Shown: positions 33,945-42,265, counted from the stretch's first letter. The stretch is 64,000 bases of DNA from Oceanospirillaceae bacterium (GCA_013215375.1 JABSRB010000011.1:1-64000), one strand, 5' to 3'. The notes: a model not told the origin generated them from the letters alone. Numbers and translations are program-made.

Positions 33945-35945
33945 ATGCGTGTTGTCGTTTATATGTTATATACAGCATTCTTTATCTCAACCAATACACT
34001 TATAGCTGCTAGTGAGCAATTTAGTGAAAAAGAGTTGAGTACGCTTTCCCTTAACAACCTGATGTCACTTGATGCACAGACTACTTCCGTGATGAAAAGA
34101 GCGGTATCTGCGAAAGAGACACCAGGTTCTATTTATTTATTATCAGCAAAAAAAATCAAACTTGCGGGGGCCACCAGCCTCATTGACGCCTTAACTCTTT
34201 TGCCTGGGGTGTCGGTACGCAATACCTCCAATACATGGCCGATAGTCTCTATTCGCTCAGCCCCAGTATCTATCATCAACAATCTTTTATTAATGGTAGA
34301 TGGACGCTTTATCTATAACATCGGTTTTCCCGGCATCGCCTGGAACCACTTAGACATTGATATTGATAATATCGAGAGGATTGAATTAATTAGGGGGTCA
34401 TCTGGCACCTTATGGAGCAGCCAAGCTGCCAATGGTGTTATCAATATAATCACTAAACACAGCTTAGATACTCAAAAGCAAAGCATAACCTTTGCTGCTG
34501 GCTCAAAATACCGCCACTATACCAACGCACGGGTAGCAGGCCAGTTTTTACAATCAGGCAGCTATCGCTTAAACATAAAGCACCACAACATAGGTAAATC
34601 ATCTACATTAGAGGCGGCACTAAGTGATGCACAGCAACTTTCTAGTCTCGATTTCAGGTTAGATTATAGCGTTGACGATGACTTATCTTTCATCATTTCT
34701 GCATCACACTTAAACGCTGCTACTAATAAAACCTACTCTCTTACCACCCCACCTACCTACACCAACCAGATTATTTCAAATCAGAGTGCGGATACAAATA
34801 CCGAGCTAATGCTAAGAATTGACAGCAGGTTAACGGATAGCCGCTCTCAACAAATTCAAATTTCTTATTTTGACAGCAGCAGTGAATCTGATGTGATTTC
34901 TGCGCAAATGCAACGTTTCAACTTAACCTATGCGATGAATCTTGAATGGCATAATAGAAAACTAGATTGGGGCATTGAATACCAAAACAACTCTACGAAC
35001 TTAAAGCAAAATAATTACATTAAATCTCTAATATCTAATGACTATTCAATTCACAGCTATGGGGCTTTTATTCAAAGTGAATGGCAATTCAATCAAGGTC
35101 GCAGCAAAATCATTGGTGCTCTACGAGTAGATAAATCATCCGCTGATTTACAAAATCAGCCATCCCTTAAATTCCTGCATTTACTGACCTCAGATGAAGT
35201 TATTTGGATGAACATCTCTCAGTCCGCCATGCAACAGACCTATGCGGAAAAACATATTATAGTTGCCCAACAATCTGGCGTTGAAAACCCATTTATCCCT
35301 GGTACTTATGTTCCTGGTTATACGATCGGTAATCCAGAAATAGAGACTATTAAGATGGCTAACATTGAGCTGGGCTACAGAAATAAAATTGGTGCTAGCA
35401 ATATCGACTTGAGTATTTTTCATAGCCAATCGAATAATTATTATGGGACCAGGGTTGATGTTATAGGTACTCCCCCTACCCAGTTAAATTTTGTCCCCGT
35501 TAACGCCTCAAAACTCACTTTAACCGGCTTTGACTTAGTTCTCTCAAGCGCACCAAGTGAGAATTGGGAATTGCAATTTGAAGCTAGCTATTTGCGCCAA
35601 GCATCTAGCTTGAACATTAAGAAGGATTCATTCATTGCCTACCCTGGTGGTACCGTTAAACAATACGCTATTCGCAGTGACTACCAACTATCACCCCAGA
35701 TCAATTCCTATTTAAAACTGCGCTACAAGAATCGTTTAAAAGGGGAAAATAACAGCACGGTCCCCTCTTATTATACGTTAGATGCCGGTTTTTCTTGGCA
35801 GGCCAACAAACAATTAAACATAGGATTATACGGTCACAATTTGCTCCACAGCAATCAACAGGAATATTTCTCCTACTCTCAACTTTTCTATCAGAGTTCA
35901 AAAATTGATAGAGACTGGTTATTAAAAGCGGAATATAAATTTTAA
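33945..35945 (+). CDS. TonB-dependent outer-membrane receptor
   Basis: A 666-residue protein with a signal peptide (cleavage near LIAAS, residue 23), a plug domain (ETPGSIYLLSAKKI, LTLLPGVSVRN, IERIELIRGSSGTLWSSQAANGVINIITK) and a 22-strand-type barrel that ends YKF. The early stretch LNNLMSLDAQTTSVMKR is typical of receptors that sit beside YfiR-like and GGDEF genes. It lies four bases upstream of yfiR-like 35950, in one operon. The ligand is unknown; there is no Fur box, so iron is not obviously the cargo. Confidence 0.88.
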   Translation: MRVVVYMLYTAFFISTNTLIAASEQFSEKELSTLSLNNLMSLDAQTTSVMKRAVSAKETPGSIYLLSAKKIKLAGATSLIDALTLLPGVSVRNTSNTWPIVSIRSAPVSIINNLLLMVDGRFIYNIGFPGIAWNHLDIDIDNIERIELIRGSSGTLWSSQAANGVINIITKHSLDTQKQSITFAAGSKYRHYTNARVAGQFLQSGSYRLNIKHHNIGKSSTLEAALSDAQQLSSLDFRLDYSVDDDLSFIISASHLNAATNKTYSLTTPPTYTNQIISNQSADTNTELMLRIDSRLTDSRSQQIQISYFDSSSESDVISAQMQRFNLTYAMNLEWHNRKLDWGIEYQNNSTNLKQNNYIKSLISNDYSIHSYGAFIQSEWQFNQGRSKIIGALRVDKSSADLQNQPSLKFLHLLTSDEVIWMNISQSAMQQTYAEKHIIVAQQSGVENPFIPGTYVPGYTIGNPEIETIKMANIELGYRNKIGASNIDLSIFHSQSNNYYGTRVDVIGTPPTQLNFVPVNASKLTLTGFDLVLSSAPSENWELQFEASYLRQASSLNIKKDSFIAYPGGTVKQYAIRSDYQLSPQINSYLKLRYKNRLKGENNSTVPSYYTLDAGFSWQANKQLNIGLYGHNLLHSNQQEYFSYSQLFYQSSKIDRDWLLKAEYKF

Positions 35946-35949
35946 CTTT

Positions 35950-36507
35950 ATGTTTACAATCCTATTTAAGCCCGTTTTTCATCTAGCCATAACGACACTT
36001 CTTATTTTCAGCTGCACCAGTTTGGTCGCCGCCACGCCAGGAAAACGTGAGTACAACATTAAAATTGCCTTCATTTACAATTTCATCAAATACACTCAAT
36101 GGCCAAAACACGATCAATTCGAGGACAGGTTTTACTTTTGCAGTAGCAATGCTCAAGTCGCCAAGCTAGCCAGTGCATTTTTCAAAGGCAAACATATGAA
36201 CAACCGTGTTATTGAAGTAAAAAACATAACCATAGAAAAGCTACAAGGTTGCCATTTATTGTTCGTCAGTAAAACAGAAAGTAATTTGTGGGAGGCATAT
36301 TTAACCAATAAGCATTTACCGGGAATATTAATCATCGGCGAAACACCCGGCTTTGCCCACAGTAGTAGTCAGATAAACTTTTTCCTCGCCGCGAATAAAA
36401 TACGCTTTGAAATCAATTTAAAACTCCTTCAAAAATCATCATTAACAATGCACTCGCAACTGCTTAGATTAGCCAAAATAATTAAAATTAGCGGGGCATC
36501 TAAATGA
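35950..36507 (+). CDS. YfiR family periplasmic protein (DUF4154)
   Basis: A 185-residue exported protein of the YfiR family, with a signal peptide cleaved near LVAA and the usual start KREYNIKIAFIYNFIKYTQWP. CHLLFVSK and INFFLAANKIRFEINLKLLQKSSLTMHSQLLRLAKI are further family blocks. In Pseudomonas YfiR binds and represses the diguanylate cyclase YfiN from the periplasm. Here the next gene encodes such a cyclase and overlaps it by four bases (ATGA), which supports the same role. Confidence 0.88.
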   Translation: MFTILFKPVFHLAITTLLIFSCTSLVAATPGKREYNIKIAFIYNFIKYTQWPKHDQFEDRFYFCSSNAQVAKLASAFFKGKHMNNRVIEVKNITIEKLQGCHLLFVSKTESNLWEAYLTNKHLPGILIIGETPGFAHSSSQINFFLAANKIRFEINLKLLQKSSLTMHSQLLRLAKIIKISGASK

Positions 36508-37766
36508 TAAAGCCCTTATTTAATCGTATGAAAATTGCCAGTAAAATTGTTTTTTTATTGGTGGCTATTAGTTCAATCTCCGTTCTTTTCGCCACGCTTT
36601 CATTCATAACCTATGAATTTTATTCAGCGAGAGAACAAGCTCAAAAAAATGTGGAATTAATCTCTAACATTGTTTCCCAGAACATGGTTGCCGCGGTTGC
36701 GTTTGATGATCGCGAGTCAGTGATGCAGCTATTGAATATGCTCAAGGCTGATAAAAGCATTGTCTATGCCCAAGTAAGAAATTCACATAACGAAATAATC
36801 GCCAGTTATAAAGACGCTGATTTCTCTACCGAATTAACCGCCATGATGAATTCAGATTATTTAATATTCAACAAACCGCTCTATTTAGATGCTGACTTGC
36901 ACGGAAACTTACTGATCATTAGCGATAATGTAAATTTTCGCAGTCAGATTAAGGCCTATTTGTTAGTCGCTTTTTTGGTATTATGCAGTTCTATCTTTGT
37001 CTCGTTGATACTGTCATTTAGACTGCAAAAAAGCTTATCAAATCCGATCTTGACCCTCTCTGAGTTTTCTAAAGAGATTCGCGATAGTGGTAATTACAAA
37101 CTTCGAGTCAATATCGATAGCAAAGATGAAATAGGCGAATTGGCTAAAATTTTCAACCAAATGTTAGTACACATACAGAGTCGGGATTTAAAGCTTGAAG
37201 AGGATGTTGCCAAGCGCACCATAGAGCTTAGTAGTGCCAATAAAAAACTGGCGCACTTAGCCTTTCACGATAACCTAACAGGCTTGCCAAATCGAATTTT
37301 ACTCGAAGATAGAATGCAGCAAGCGATCAAAAAACTCACCCGCAATCCAAATAAAATAGTGTTGCTCTTCATTGATATGGATGGCTTCAAGCAAGTTAAC
37401 GATCTACTCGGCCACGCCGCAGGAGACGAGTTATTAAAAGACACTGCTAAGCAGCTAAGTGTCCACTGTCGAGCCGAAGACACTATTGCACGTTTTGGTG
37501 GAGATGAATTTATCATGCTGATCACGCAACATAAAAACCAAGATATCGCCGGCCTTTGCCAGCGGATCATAAATAGCTTCAATCGCTTTATACAGCAGCG
37601 AGAAATTTCTTTAGACGTTACTTTGAGTATTGGCGTTGCTTATTATGGGCAGCATGGCAAAGATTTTGACACTTTAAAAAACTATGCAGACGCCGCAATG
37701 TATCAGGTAAAACACAACGGAAAAAATGGCTTTATGATCAGTAAAGAACAACATCACGAATCGTAA
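36504..37766 (+). CDS. YfiN-like diguanylate cyclase (CHASE8-HAMP-GGDEF)
   Basis: A 420-residue inner-membrane enzyme that makes c-di-GMP. Two membrane helices (about 14-34 and 150-172) enclose a periplasmic CHASE8-type sensor. A HAMP domain (about 175-235) and a GGDEF domain (about 255-420) follow; the active loop is RFGGDEF near 330, with an RxxD inhibitory site (RAED) five residues before it, so product inhibition is expected. Its partner YfiR-like protein is encoded just upstream. There is no YfiB gene; the TonB receptor takes that place as a possible outer-membrane input. Confidence 0.9.
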   Translation: MIKPLFNRMKIASKIVFLLVAISSISVLFATLSFITYEFYSAREQAQKNVELISNIVSQNMVAAVAFDDRESVMQLLNMLKADKSIVYAQVRNSHNEIIASYKDADFSTELTAMMNSDYLIFNKPLYLDADLHGNLLIISDNVNFRSQIKAYLLVAFLVLCSSIFVSLILSFRLQKSLSNPILTLSEFSKEIRDSGNYKLRVNIDSKDEIGELAKIFNQMLVHIQSRDLKLEEDVAKRTIELSSANKKLAHLAFHDNLTGLPNRILLEDRMQQAIKKLTRNPNKIVLLFIDMDGFKQVNDLLGHAAGDELLKDTAKQLSVHCRAEDTIARFGGDEFIMLITQHKNQDIAGLCQRIINSFNRFIQQREISLDVTLSIGVAYYGQHGKDFDTLKNYADAAMYQVKHNGKNGFMISKEQHHES

Positions 37767-37783
37767 AAAGCTCGTACCCGAGC

Positions 37784-37814
37784 ATCCTTCATTTTCGATA
37801 CCAAGATGAAGGAT
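37784..37814 (+). terminator. Hairpin after the diguanylate cyclase operon
   Basis: ATCCTTCAT pairs with ATGAAGGAT (9 bp, loop 13), just after a smaller GCTCG/CGAGC stem (37770-37783). The T tract is weak. Confidence 0.5.
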
Positions 37815-37937
37815 ATATGTCTAATTAATAAAATTACAGGTTAAAACATATTATTGAGTTGAGTAAAAGCGACTACCAATGATAGATTATCGCTACTCAA
37901 TATTTGTTAATATACGCCGATCACAGCGGGGAGCAGC

Positions 37938-38597
37938 ATGTTAGATAAAGCCAAATTAAAGCAGCTACAAGGGACCTTTTTAATTCAGTACCCTCAAGGC
38001 TTTGATGATCCTCAAATGCAGGTGATTACCAAGAAACATCCCATTGCAAAAATGACCGATTTCGCTCATCAACACTTCAGTCCCAGCGCCTCGGGCAATG
38101 TGCATTTATGTGCACAAAACATGCAGAAGATCATTTCTCGATCCTCGATGATTTCCATGTTCGAAAAGCCAAAATTTAAAAGTCTTATCAACGTATTAAA
38201 CGAATACGACAAAGCTTATTTGGTGGACTCGCTACTTGAGTACCTACACGGCAATCAGCAGCGCGGCTTTGAGGGCATGATGCAAATATTGGCGATGGAG
38301 AATCTCGCTAAATGGAGTTTACTAACGATAATCCCCGCCTATTTCTCGCCCCAAGACGAAGTGTTTATTAAACCTACGACGGTTAAAAATATATTAAAAC
38401 ACTTTGAAATCACTGACATCACCTATAAACCAACACCGAGCTGGGAATTTTACACCCGCTATCGCGACCTGATCAATGAAGCCAAGGCGCAAGTTCACCC
38501 CTCTTTATCCCCTAACAACCCGGCCTTTTGTGGTTTTTTGATGATGACGACTAAGGAAACAGCGAATAAGTCCCAAATGTTCCCTGTGGATAACTAA
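37938..38597 (+). CDS. Hypothetical protein
   Basis: A 219-residue soluble protein that I do not recognise. It has no signal peptide or membrane segment. Noticeable features are a well-conserved-looking helical middle (KFKSLINVLNEYDKAYLVDSLLEYL) and HPSLSPNNPAFCGFLMMTT near the end. It has its own start (GGGGAGCAGC before ATG). The last 15 codons lie inside the left arm of a 26-bp inverted repeat (38551-38576), so its C-terminus may be supplied by a mobile or structural element. Confidence 0.55.
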   Translation: MLDKAKLKQLQGTFLIQYPQGFDDPQMQVITKKHPIAKMTDFAHQHFSPSASGNVHLCAQNMQKIISRSSMISMFEKPKFKSLINVLNEYDKAYLVDSLLEYLHGNQQRGFEGMMQILAMENLAKWSLLTIIPAYFSPQDEVFIKPTTVKNILKHFEITDITYKPTPSWEFYTRYRDLINEAKAQVHPSLSPNNPAFCGFLMMTTKETANKSQMFPVDN

Positions 38598-38820
38598 GCG
38601 GTTAGACCCGCGGAAGAACGCGAAGTGAATGGCTAGTCCTTTACAAGCGTTCTGACAATGGAGCTGACCGCTTAGGTGTCCACCCTACGGGGCGTACAGG
38701 ATAGTTCGTGCTCTTTGTTAATGATTTTCGCTGGACAACCAGCCCGCCTGTAACCATTGCCTCAATCACAAACAATCCTGTACGCCAGGGGCGCTTGGGA
38801 CTTGTTCGCTGTTTCCCTAA
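38551..38820. repeat. Nested inverted-repeat element
   Basis: Outer arms 38551-38576 and 38795-38820 (GGAAACAGCGAATAAGTCCC and its complement) pair with three mismatches over 26 bp. Inside are CTAAGCGGT/ACCGCTTAG (38594-38602 with 38667-38675), AGAACGC/GCGTTCT between those, and GGCGTACAGGAT/ATCCTGTACGCC (38691-38702 with 38775-38786), a perfect 12-bp pair. The left arm overlaps the 3' end of the hypothetical gene. No ORF lies inside. It could be a MITE or a structured RNA. Confidence 0.65.
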
Positions 38821-38887
38821 GCCTTAAGAACCGTCAGAACAACTCACACCCAACAAATAACTTGGGCGTAAGCAGCTCACAGGGCCT

Positions 38888-39742
38888 TTAATCGAACCCG
38901 TATAACAAAGCGGGATTCTCAACAAATAGTCTCTGCCTGTTTTTCTCTGTGCCCGCCCAATCATTTACCAAGTCTAATAAATGCACATCACAGGGATAAG
39001 TATCTGCCGTTTTAGACATTAAGTGCGGCCAATTAGTCCCCCAAATCACCCGTTCAGGCGCGTATTCAATAAGCTTTTTTGCTAGGCAAGCCACATCGGA
39101 ATAATGTGGGTAACCTTCTTTAGAAGTCTCGTAACAGGCCGCTATTTTCACATAGCAATTACCTTTGTCAATAAGGCGAAGTAATGCTTGGAACTGCTCA
39201 CTTTGCACCGCTACCGGCTCTAAAAACTTGCCGATATGATCGATAACATAGTTACCTTGAATATTATTGAGCAACGCCTGGTGCTCCAATATCTCTCGTC
39301 CGTCAAGCTGTACGATTAAACTCCAGCCAAAATTCGACACCCTTTGGTTTACACGCAACATCTGATCTAAACCCACAGCGCCTTGCATAATATCCATGAT
39401 CCGCGCGCCACGCACGCCTAGATCTGTCATCCACTGCAGTTCAGAATCAGTGATAGATCCATCTACAGCGACAATAGCCCGCGCTTTATTTCCATAGTGC
39501 TCAAGGACTTCCAGTGTACAGCGATTATCGCGCTGATAACTGTTGCCCTGAGTAACGACCAATCTCTCGATGCCCAACCACTGTCGAACTTGGTCGTAGT
39601 GTGAGATCAATGCATCTTCTGGAGCGGGGGGGCCCCCGGGCTGAGCACTGTACTTGCTCTTATCAAAAAAGTGCATGTGGCAATCTATAGCGCCCGCTGG
39701 GAGTGTTATTTTGGGAGCATCTCCGCTCAATTTTCTAAACAT
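38888..39742 (-). CDS. Amidohydrolase, D-galactarolactone isomerase / PDC hydrolase-like
   Basis: A 284-residue metal-dependent TIM-barrel hydrolase of the amidohydrolase superfamily (cog3618 type, with 2-pyrone-4,6-dicarboxylate hydrolase and D-galactarolactone isomerase). It has DCHMHFFDKSKY near the start, TQGNSYQRDN, YVIDHIGKF, YVKIAACYE and VIWGTNWPH. In a cluster with uronate dehydrogenase, the best guess is an aldarolactone isomerase or lactonase acting on the product of that enzyme. I start at the Met preceded by GAAGAGAG (residue 19 of a longer ORF). It is the last gene of the minus-strand uronate unit, but a repeat-filled spacer of 420 bp separates it from the redoxin gene. Confidence 0.75.
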   Translation of the reverse strand: MFRKLSGDAPKITLPAGAIDCHMHFFDKSKYSAQPGGPPAPEDALISHYDQVRQWLGIERLVVTQGNSYQRDNRCTLEVLEHYGNKARAIVAVDGSITDSELQWMTDLGVRGARIMDIMQGAVGLDQMLRVNQRVSNFGWSLIVQLDGREILEHQALLNNIQGNYVIDHIGKFLEPVAVQSEQFQALLRLIDKGNCYVKIAACYETSKEGYPHYSDVACLAKKLIEYAPERVIWGTNWPHLMSKTADTYPCDVHLLDLVNDWAGTEKNRQRLFVENPALLYGFD

Positions 39743-39777
39743 ATTACTCTCTTCTATTGTGCTGTAAGTGTTATTCA

Positions 39778-40075
39778 ATAAAGATCCCCGGGGCAAGCCC
39801 TCTCGCTTAGCGAGCCTTCACTGACGGATGCGGGGTATTCCTAGTGACTATTGGCCTTACAAATTCACATCCCAAGGAGGCTGTCGCAAAAGGTAGCGAA
39901 CGATGATATGGCAAGGCAAAAACTGGCGAAATAGCGGAATTTATAGTTATAAATGAGCATTTTGAGCCAGTATTTAACGCCGAATTATCGAGTGCAGTAC
40001 TTTTGCGACACCCTCCAAGGGTCGGGGAAATAAATCCTTGATGATTTAGGCTCCGCCTAATTCATCTCTATTAAT
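39778..40075. repeat. Dispersed intergenic repeat, copy with MITE inserted
   Basis: The composite unit runs AAAGATCCCCGGGGC, a CTCGC/GCGAG stem, CCTAGTGACTATTGGCCTTA, CAAATTCAC..CCCAAGG, GGAAATAAATCCTTGATGAT and GGCTCCGCCTAATTCATCTC. The TTAGGC..GCCTAA part is a short hairpin. The MITE at 39878-40014 splits this copy. Related copies lie at 40076-40170, 51294-51430, 28765-28814 and 23092-23400. Confidence 0.75.
39878..40014. mobile_element. MITE with AGGSTGTCGCAAAAG ends (137 bp)
   Basis: The ends AGGCTGTCGCAAAAG and CTTTTGCGACACCCT are inverted repeats with one mismatch. They are flanked by the 6-bp direct repeat CCAAGG (39872-39877 and 40015-40020). No ORF. The adjacent repeat copy at 40076-40170 shows the same site without the insertion (CCCCAAGGGACTGGGAAATA), which confirms the boundaries. 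It is unrelated to the IS5-like MITE. Confidence 0.85.
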
Positions 40076-40170
40076 TCCTAGTGACTATTAGCCTTACAAA
40101 TTCACGCCCCAAGGGACTGGGAAATAAATCCTTGATGATTTAGGCTCCGCCTAATTCATCTCTATTAAAG
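40076..40170. repeat. Dispersed intergenic repeat, uninterrupted copy
   Basis: It repeats CCTAGTGACTATTAGCCTTA, CAAATTCACGCCCCAAGGGA, GGAAATAAATCCTTGATGAT and GGCTCCGCCTAATTCATCTC from the copy beside it. Its right end (CTATTAAAG) supplies the stop codon of the redoxin gene. Confidence 0.75.
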
Positions 40171-40674
40171 CGTTATGTTGCCCATTATTGGCAAGCCTCT
40201 TGTCTGTATGCCTTTAATGCCATCGAGCAATACTTCTAAATCAGGACGACACGAGGCGGTATTGCCAAGACCGATTATTTGGATTTTCCGCTCGGGATTA
40301 ATCACAAACAAACCCGGCTCTGCATACACACTGCCATCACTATGAGAGGAAGCCCACAACCCAAGGGATTTTATATTTGCCTCTGTCAATTGATAAGCTA
40401 ATGGAAAATCCCATTGATACTCCTCTAGATCCGCCTGCGCTTTATCCAAGGGATCGGCACTGGCCACAATGACACTGACATTCACCTCTGAAAATGCGGC
40501 TAGCAAACCCTGCAACTTATTTAAATAGGTTTTGCAGCGAGGGCAGTGCTTTCCGCGATAAATAAGAAACAGTTCCCAAGCACCCTTTTTTTGCCCTACC
40601 CTATAAGTACCACCGGTTAATAGTGGTAACTCTATAGAGGGCAATGCAGACCCAGGCATTAATTTTGTAGACAT
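40165..40674 (-). CDS. Redoxin / peroxiredoxin-like thiol protein
   Basis: A 169-residue thioredoxin-fold protein of the AhpC/TSA-Redoxin group. PSIELPLLTGGTY at the N-terminus and ELFLIYRGKHCPRCKTYLNKL carry a CPRC thiol pair near residue 44, where typical peroxiredoxins have TxxC. FVINPERKIQIIGLG follows. It probably reduces peroxides or thiols. It starts 9 bp after kdgK and is co-transcribed with it. A role in uronate breakdown is not obvious. The stop codon lies in the adjacent dispersed repeat, so its native end may have been replaced. Confidence 0.7.
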   Translation of the reverse strand: MSTKLMPGSALPSIELPLLTGGTYRVGQKKGAWELFLIYRGKHCPRCKTYLNKLQGLLAAFSEVNVSVIVASADPLDKAQADLEEYQWDFPLAYQLTEANIKSLGLWASSHSDGSVYAEPGLFVINPERKIQIIGLGNTASCRPDLEVLLDGIKGIQTRGLPIMGNITL

Positions 40675-40683
40675 TAGAATTCC

Positions 40684-41634
40684 TTATATATGACTATTAA
40701 TTTCTTCAACCGTACGCCAGTTTTCAGCAGCGATAACTCCACCAGCATGCGCTATCACTTGCCCGGCAATCTGATGCGCAACCAAAGCAGCCTGTTTTTC
40801 TCCTGAACCAAGTAATCTTGCCCCCAAGTAACCCGCGGCAAAAGAATCCCCAGCACCGGTCGTATCCACCGCTATGATTTTTCGCGGTGTAGGTACTTTC
40901 CATTGGTCTTTTTCGTTAAAGACCGTACAGCCTTCGGCGCCATCTTTAACCACAACTTCACTGGCTCCCCAGTTCATCCAACGCTGTGCAGCTTTATCAA
41001 TACTAGCGTCACCCCAAATAGCCAGGTCATCGTCAAACGTGGCTAATACCACGGATGTCACAGCGGCTATTTGGCGAAAAGCGTCGGCACAAACCTCTAC
41101 GTTATCCCATAGAGCTGCACGATAATTGGGATCAAAGGCAATGGTTTTTTTCTCTTTCAACTTACCCAACGCCAATAGCAGGCATCGGCGCTGCTCTTGA
41201 TCTAAGATGGCCAGCGTGATCCCCGATAAATAGATCAAATCAAACGCGGCTAATCGCTGGTAAATTTGATGTTCATCCATGCCCTTAAACATCGAGCGTG
41301 CGGCGGACGTTGAACGCCAGTAACTGAAAAACCGCTCTCCGTCAGCATCGTTTTCTATCATATACAAACCGGGCTGGCCGCCCTCAACTCGTTCTACCAA
41401 CTGGCTGTCAACGCCCTCCGCTTCCATCTGCGTGACAATCGCGGAACTGGCTGTATCACAACCTAGAGCACTGACATAAGAAACGGCTAAACGATCGCCA
41501 AATTGACGTTTGAAATAGACTGCAGTGTTATAAGTATCCCCTGCAAAAGCACGCTGATAGTGACCATTTTTTGTCGGCGCTAGCTCAATCATACACTCGC
41601 CTATACAAGCTATTCTTAGATTTTTGTTGGCCAT
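40684..41634 (-). CDS. kdgK: 2-dehydro-3-deoxygluconokinase (PfkB family)
   Basis: A 316-residue PfkB/ribokinase-type sugar kinase. IACIGECMIELAP is at the start, GDTYNTAVYFKR is the first substrate loop, and AVDTTGAGDSFAAGYLGARL near 255 holds the catalytic Asp and anion hole. The GECMIEL and YWRSTSAAR motifs are those of KDG kinases, which make KDPG for the Entner-Doudoroff lower pathway. I start at the Met after GAGGGACGG (residue 15 of the longer ORF). Context with uronate dehydrogenase and a TRAP transporter supports the assignment. A terminator hairpin directly precedes it. Confidence 0.85.
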   Translation of the reverse strand: MANKNLRIACIGECMIELAPTKNGHYQRAFAGDTYNTAVYFKRQFGDRLAVSYVSALGCDTASSAIVTQMEAEGVDSQLVERVEGGQPGLYMIENDADGERFFSYWRSTSAARSMFKGMDEHQIYQRLAAFDLIYLSGITLAILDQEQRRCLLLALGKLKEKKTIAFDPNYRAALWDNVEVCADAFRQIAAVTSVVLATFDDDLAIWGDASIDKAAQRWMNWGASEVVVKDGAEGCTVFNEKDQWKVPTPRKIIAVDTTGAGDSFAAGYLGARLLGSGEKQAALVAHQIAGQVIAHAGGVIAAENWRTVEEINSHI

Positions 41635-41650
41635 TGACCGTCCCTCTTTA

Positions 41651-41718
41651 TAAAAAAAAGCCCGCTGATAAAGCATGAGAACTCTATACAGCGGGAAAAA
41701 TGCACTATCTGCAGTGCA
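41651..41718 (-). terminator. Two tandem terminator hairpins upstream of kdgK
   Basis: On the minus strand TGCACTGCAGATAGTGCA is followed by TTTTT (41718-41696). Immediately after it, CCCGCTG ... CAGCGGG (41695-41661) is followed by eight T (41659-41652). The second T tract ends 17 bases before the kdgK ATG. They end the SDR-remnant transcript or act as a leader control for kdgK. Confidence 0.65.
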
Positions 41719-41780
41719 ACTCCACTGCTCTTTACTTGCCCGAATATTGCATGCAATACCCGAGCAGATGGTATTAAGCC

Positions 41781-42179
41781 TTAAGGCATTAATTGACCAC
41801 CATTCACCTCAACCGCTTGCCCAGTAACATAACCGGACATCTGATCTGAGGCTAAATACAAATAACTTCCCACACAGTCTTCAGGAGCACCTAAACACTG
41901 AAGTGGGATAGTCGCTTTAATCGATTCTAATACTGCGGGTGCAGTGTGTACTTGATGAAATAGCGTATAAATAGTACCCGGGGAAACCAAGTTAAAACGT
42001 ACTCCATCTGCCGCGAACTCTTTAGCGTAAGCACGAACCATATTGTGTACCGCCGCTTTTGCCCCTACGTAAATACTCGCTCCAGCACCGCCACCTACAT
42101 GCGTAGCAAGGGAACCGGTAATCTGCACTTTGCCATTAAAATCGTCTAATATTTGATCATCTTCCCTTATTTTAACCAA
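41781..42179 (-). pseudogene. Truncated short-chain dehydrogenase/reductase
   Basis: Only the C-terminal half of an SDR remains: about 130 residues from GKVQITGSLATH through the active-site YVGAKAAVHNMVRAYAKE (Tyr-x-x-x-Lys), RFNLVSPGTIYT and GYVTGQAVEVNGG to the usual SDR end. The N-terminal Rossmann part with the GxxxGxG cofactor loop (about 110 residues) is missing, and upstream sequence holds an in-frame stop before the GntR gene. It is a decayed gene in the uronate unit, once perhaps an oxidoreductase for a uronate or KDG-type sugar acid. Confidence 0.8.
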
Positions 42180-42265
42180 ACGAATTCAGCACTTTGATAT
42201 AGCCATCAAAGCCGGATAAAATTTAATCAATTTAGTTGTAAGGTAGAACAGCTCTAAATTTTCAG

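Noticed and set aside
38602-38853. Possible integron attC site (GTTAGAC ... ACCCAAC) after the hypothetical gene
   Set aside because: Both 7-mers fit the degenerate attC core rules but are short enough to arise by chance; the spacing is long, the strong inverted repeats do not line up with them, and no integrase or cassette array is present.
39878-40014. Relation between this MITE and the IS5-like MITE copies
   Set aside because: Both begin with a G-rich GGCTGTC-like end, but the next bases (GCAAAAG versus CGAGAAC), the target duplications (6 bp versus 4 bp) and the interiors differ, so they are separate families.
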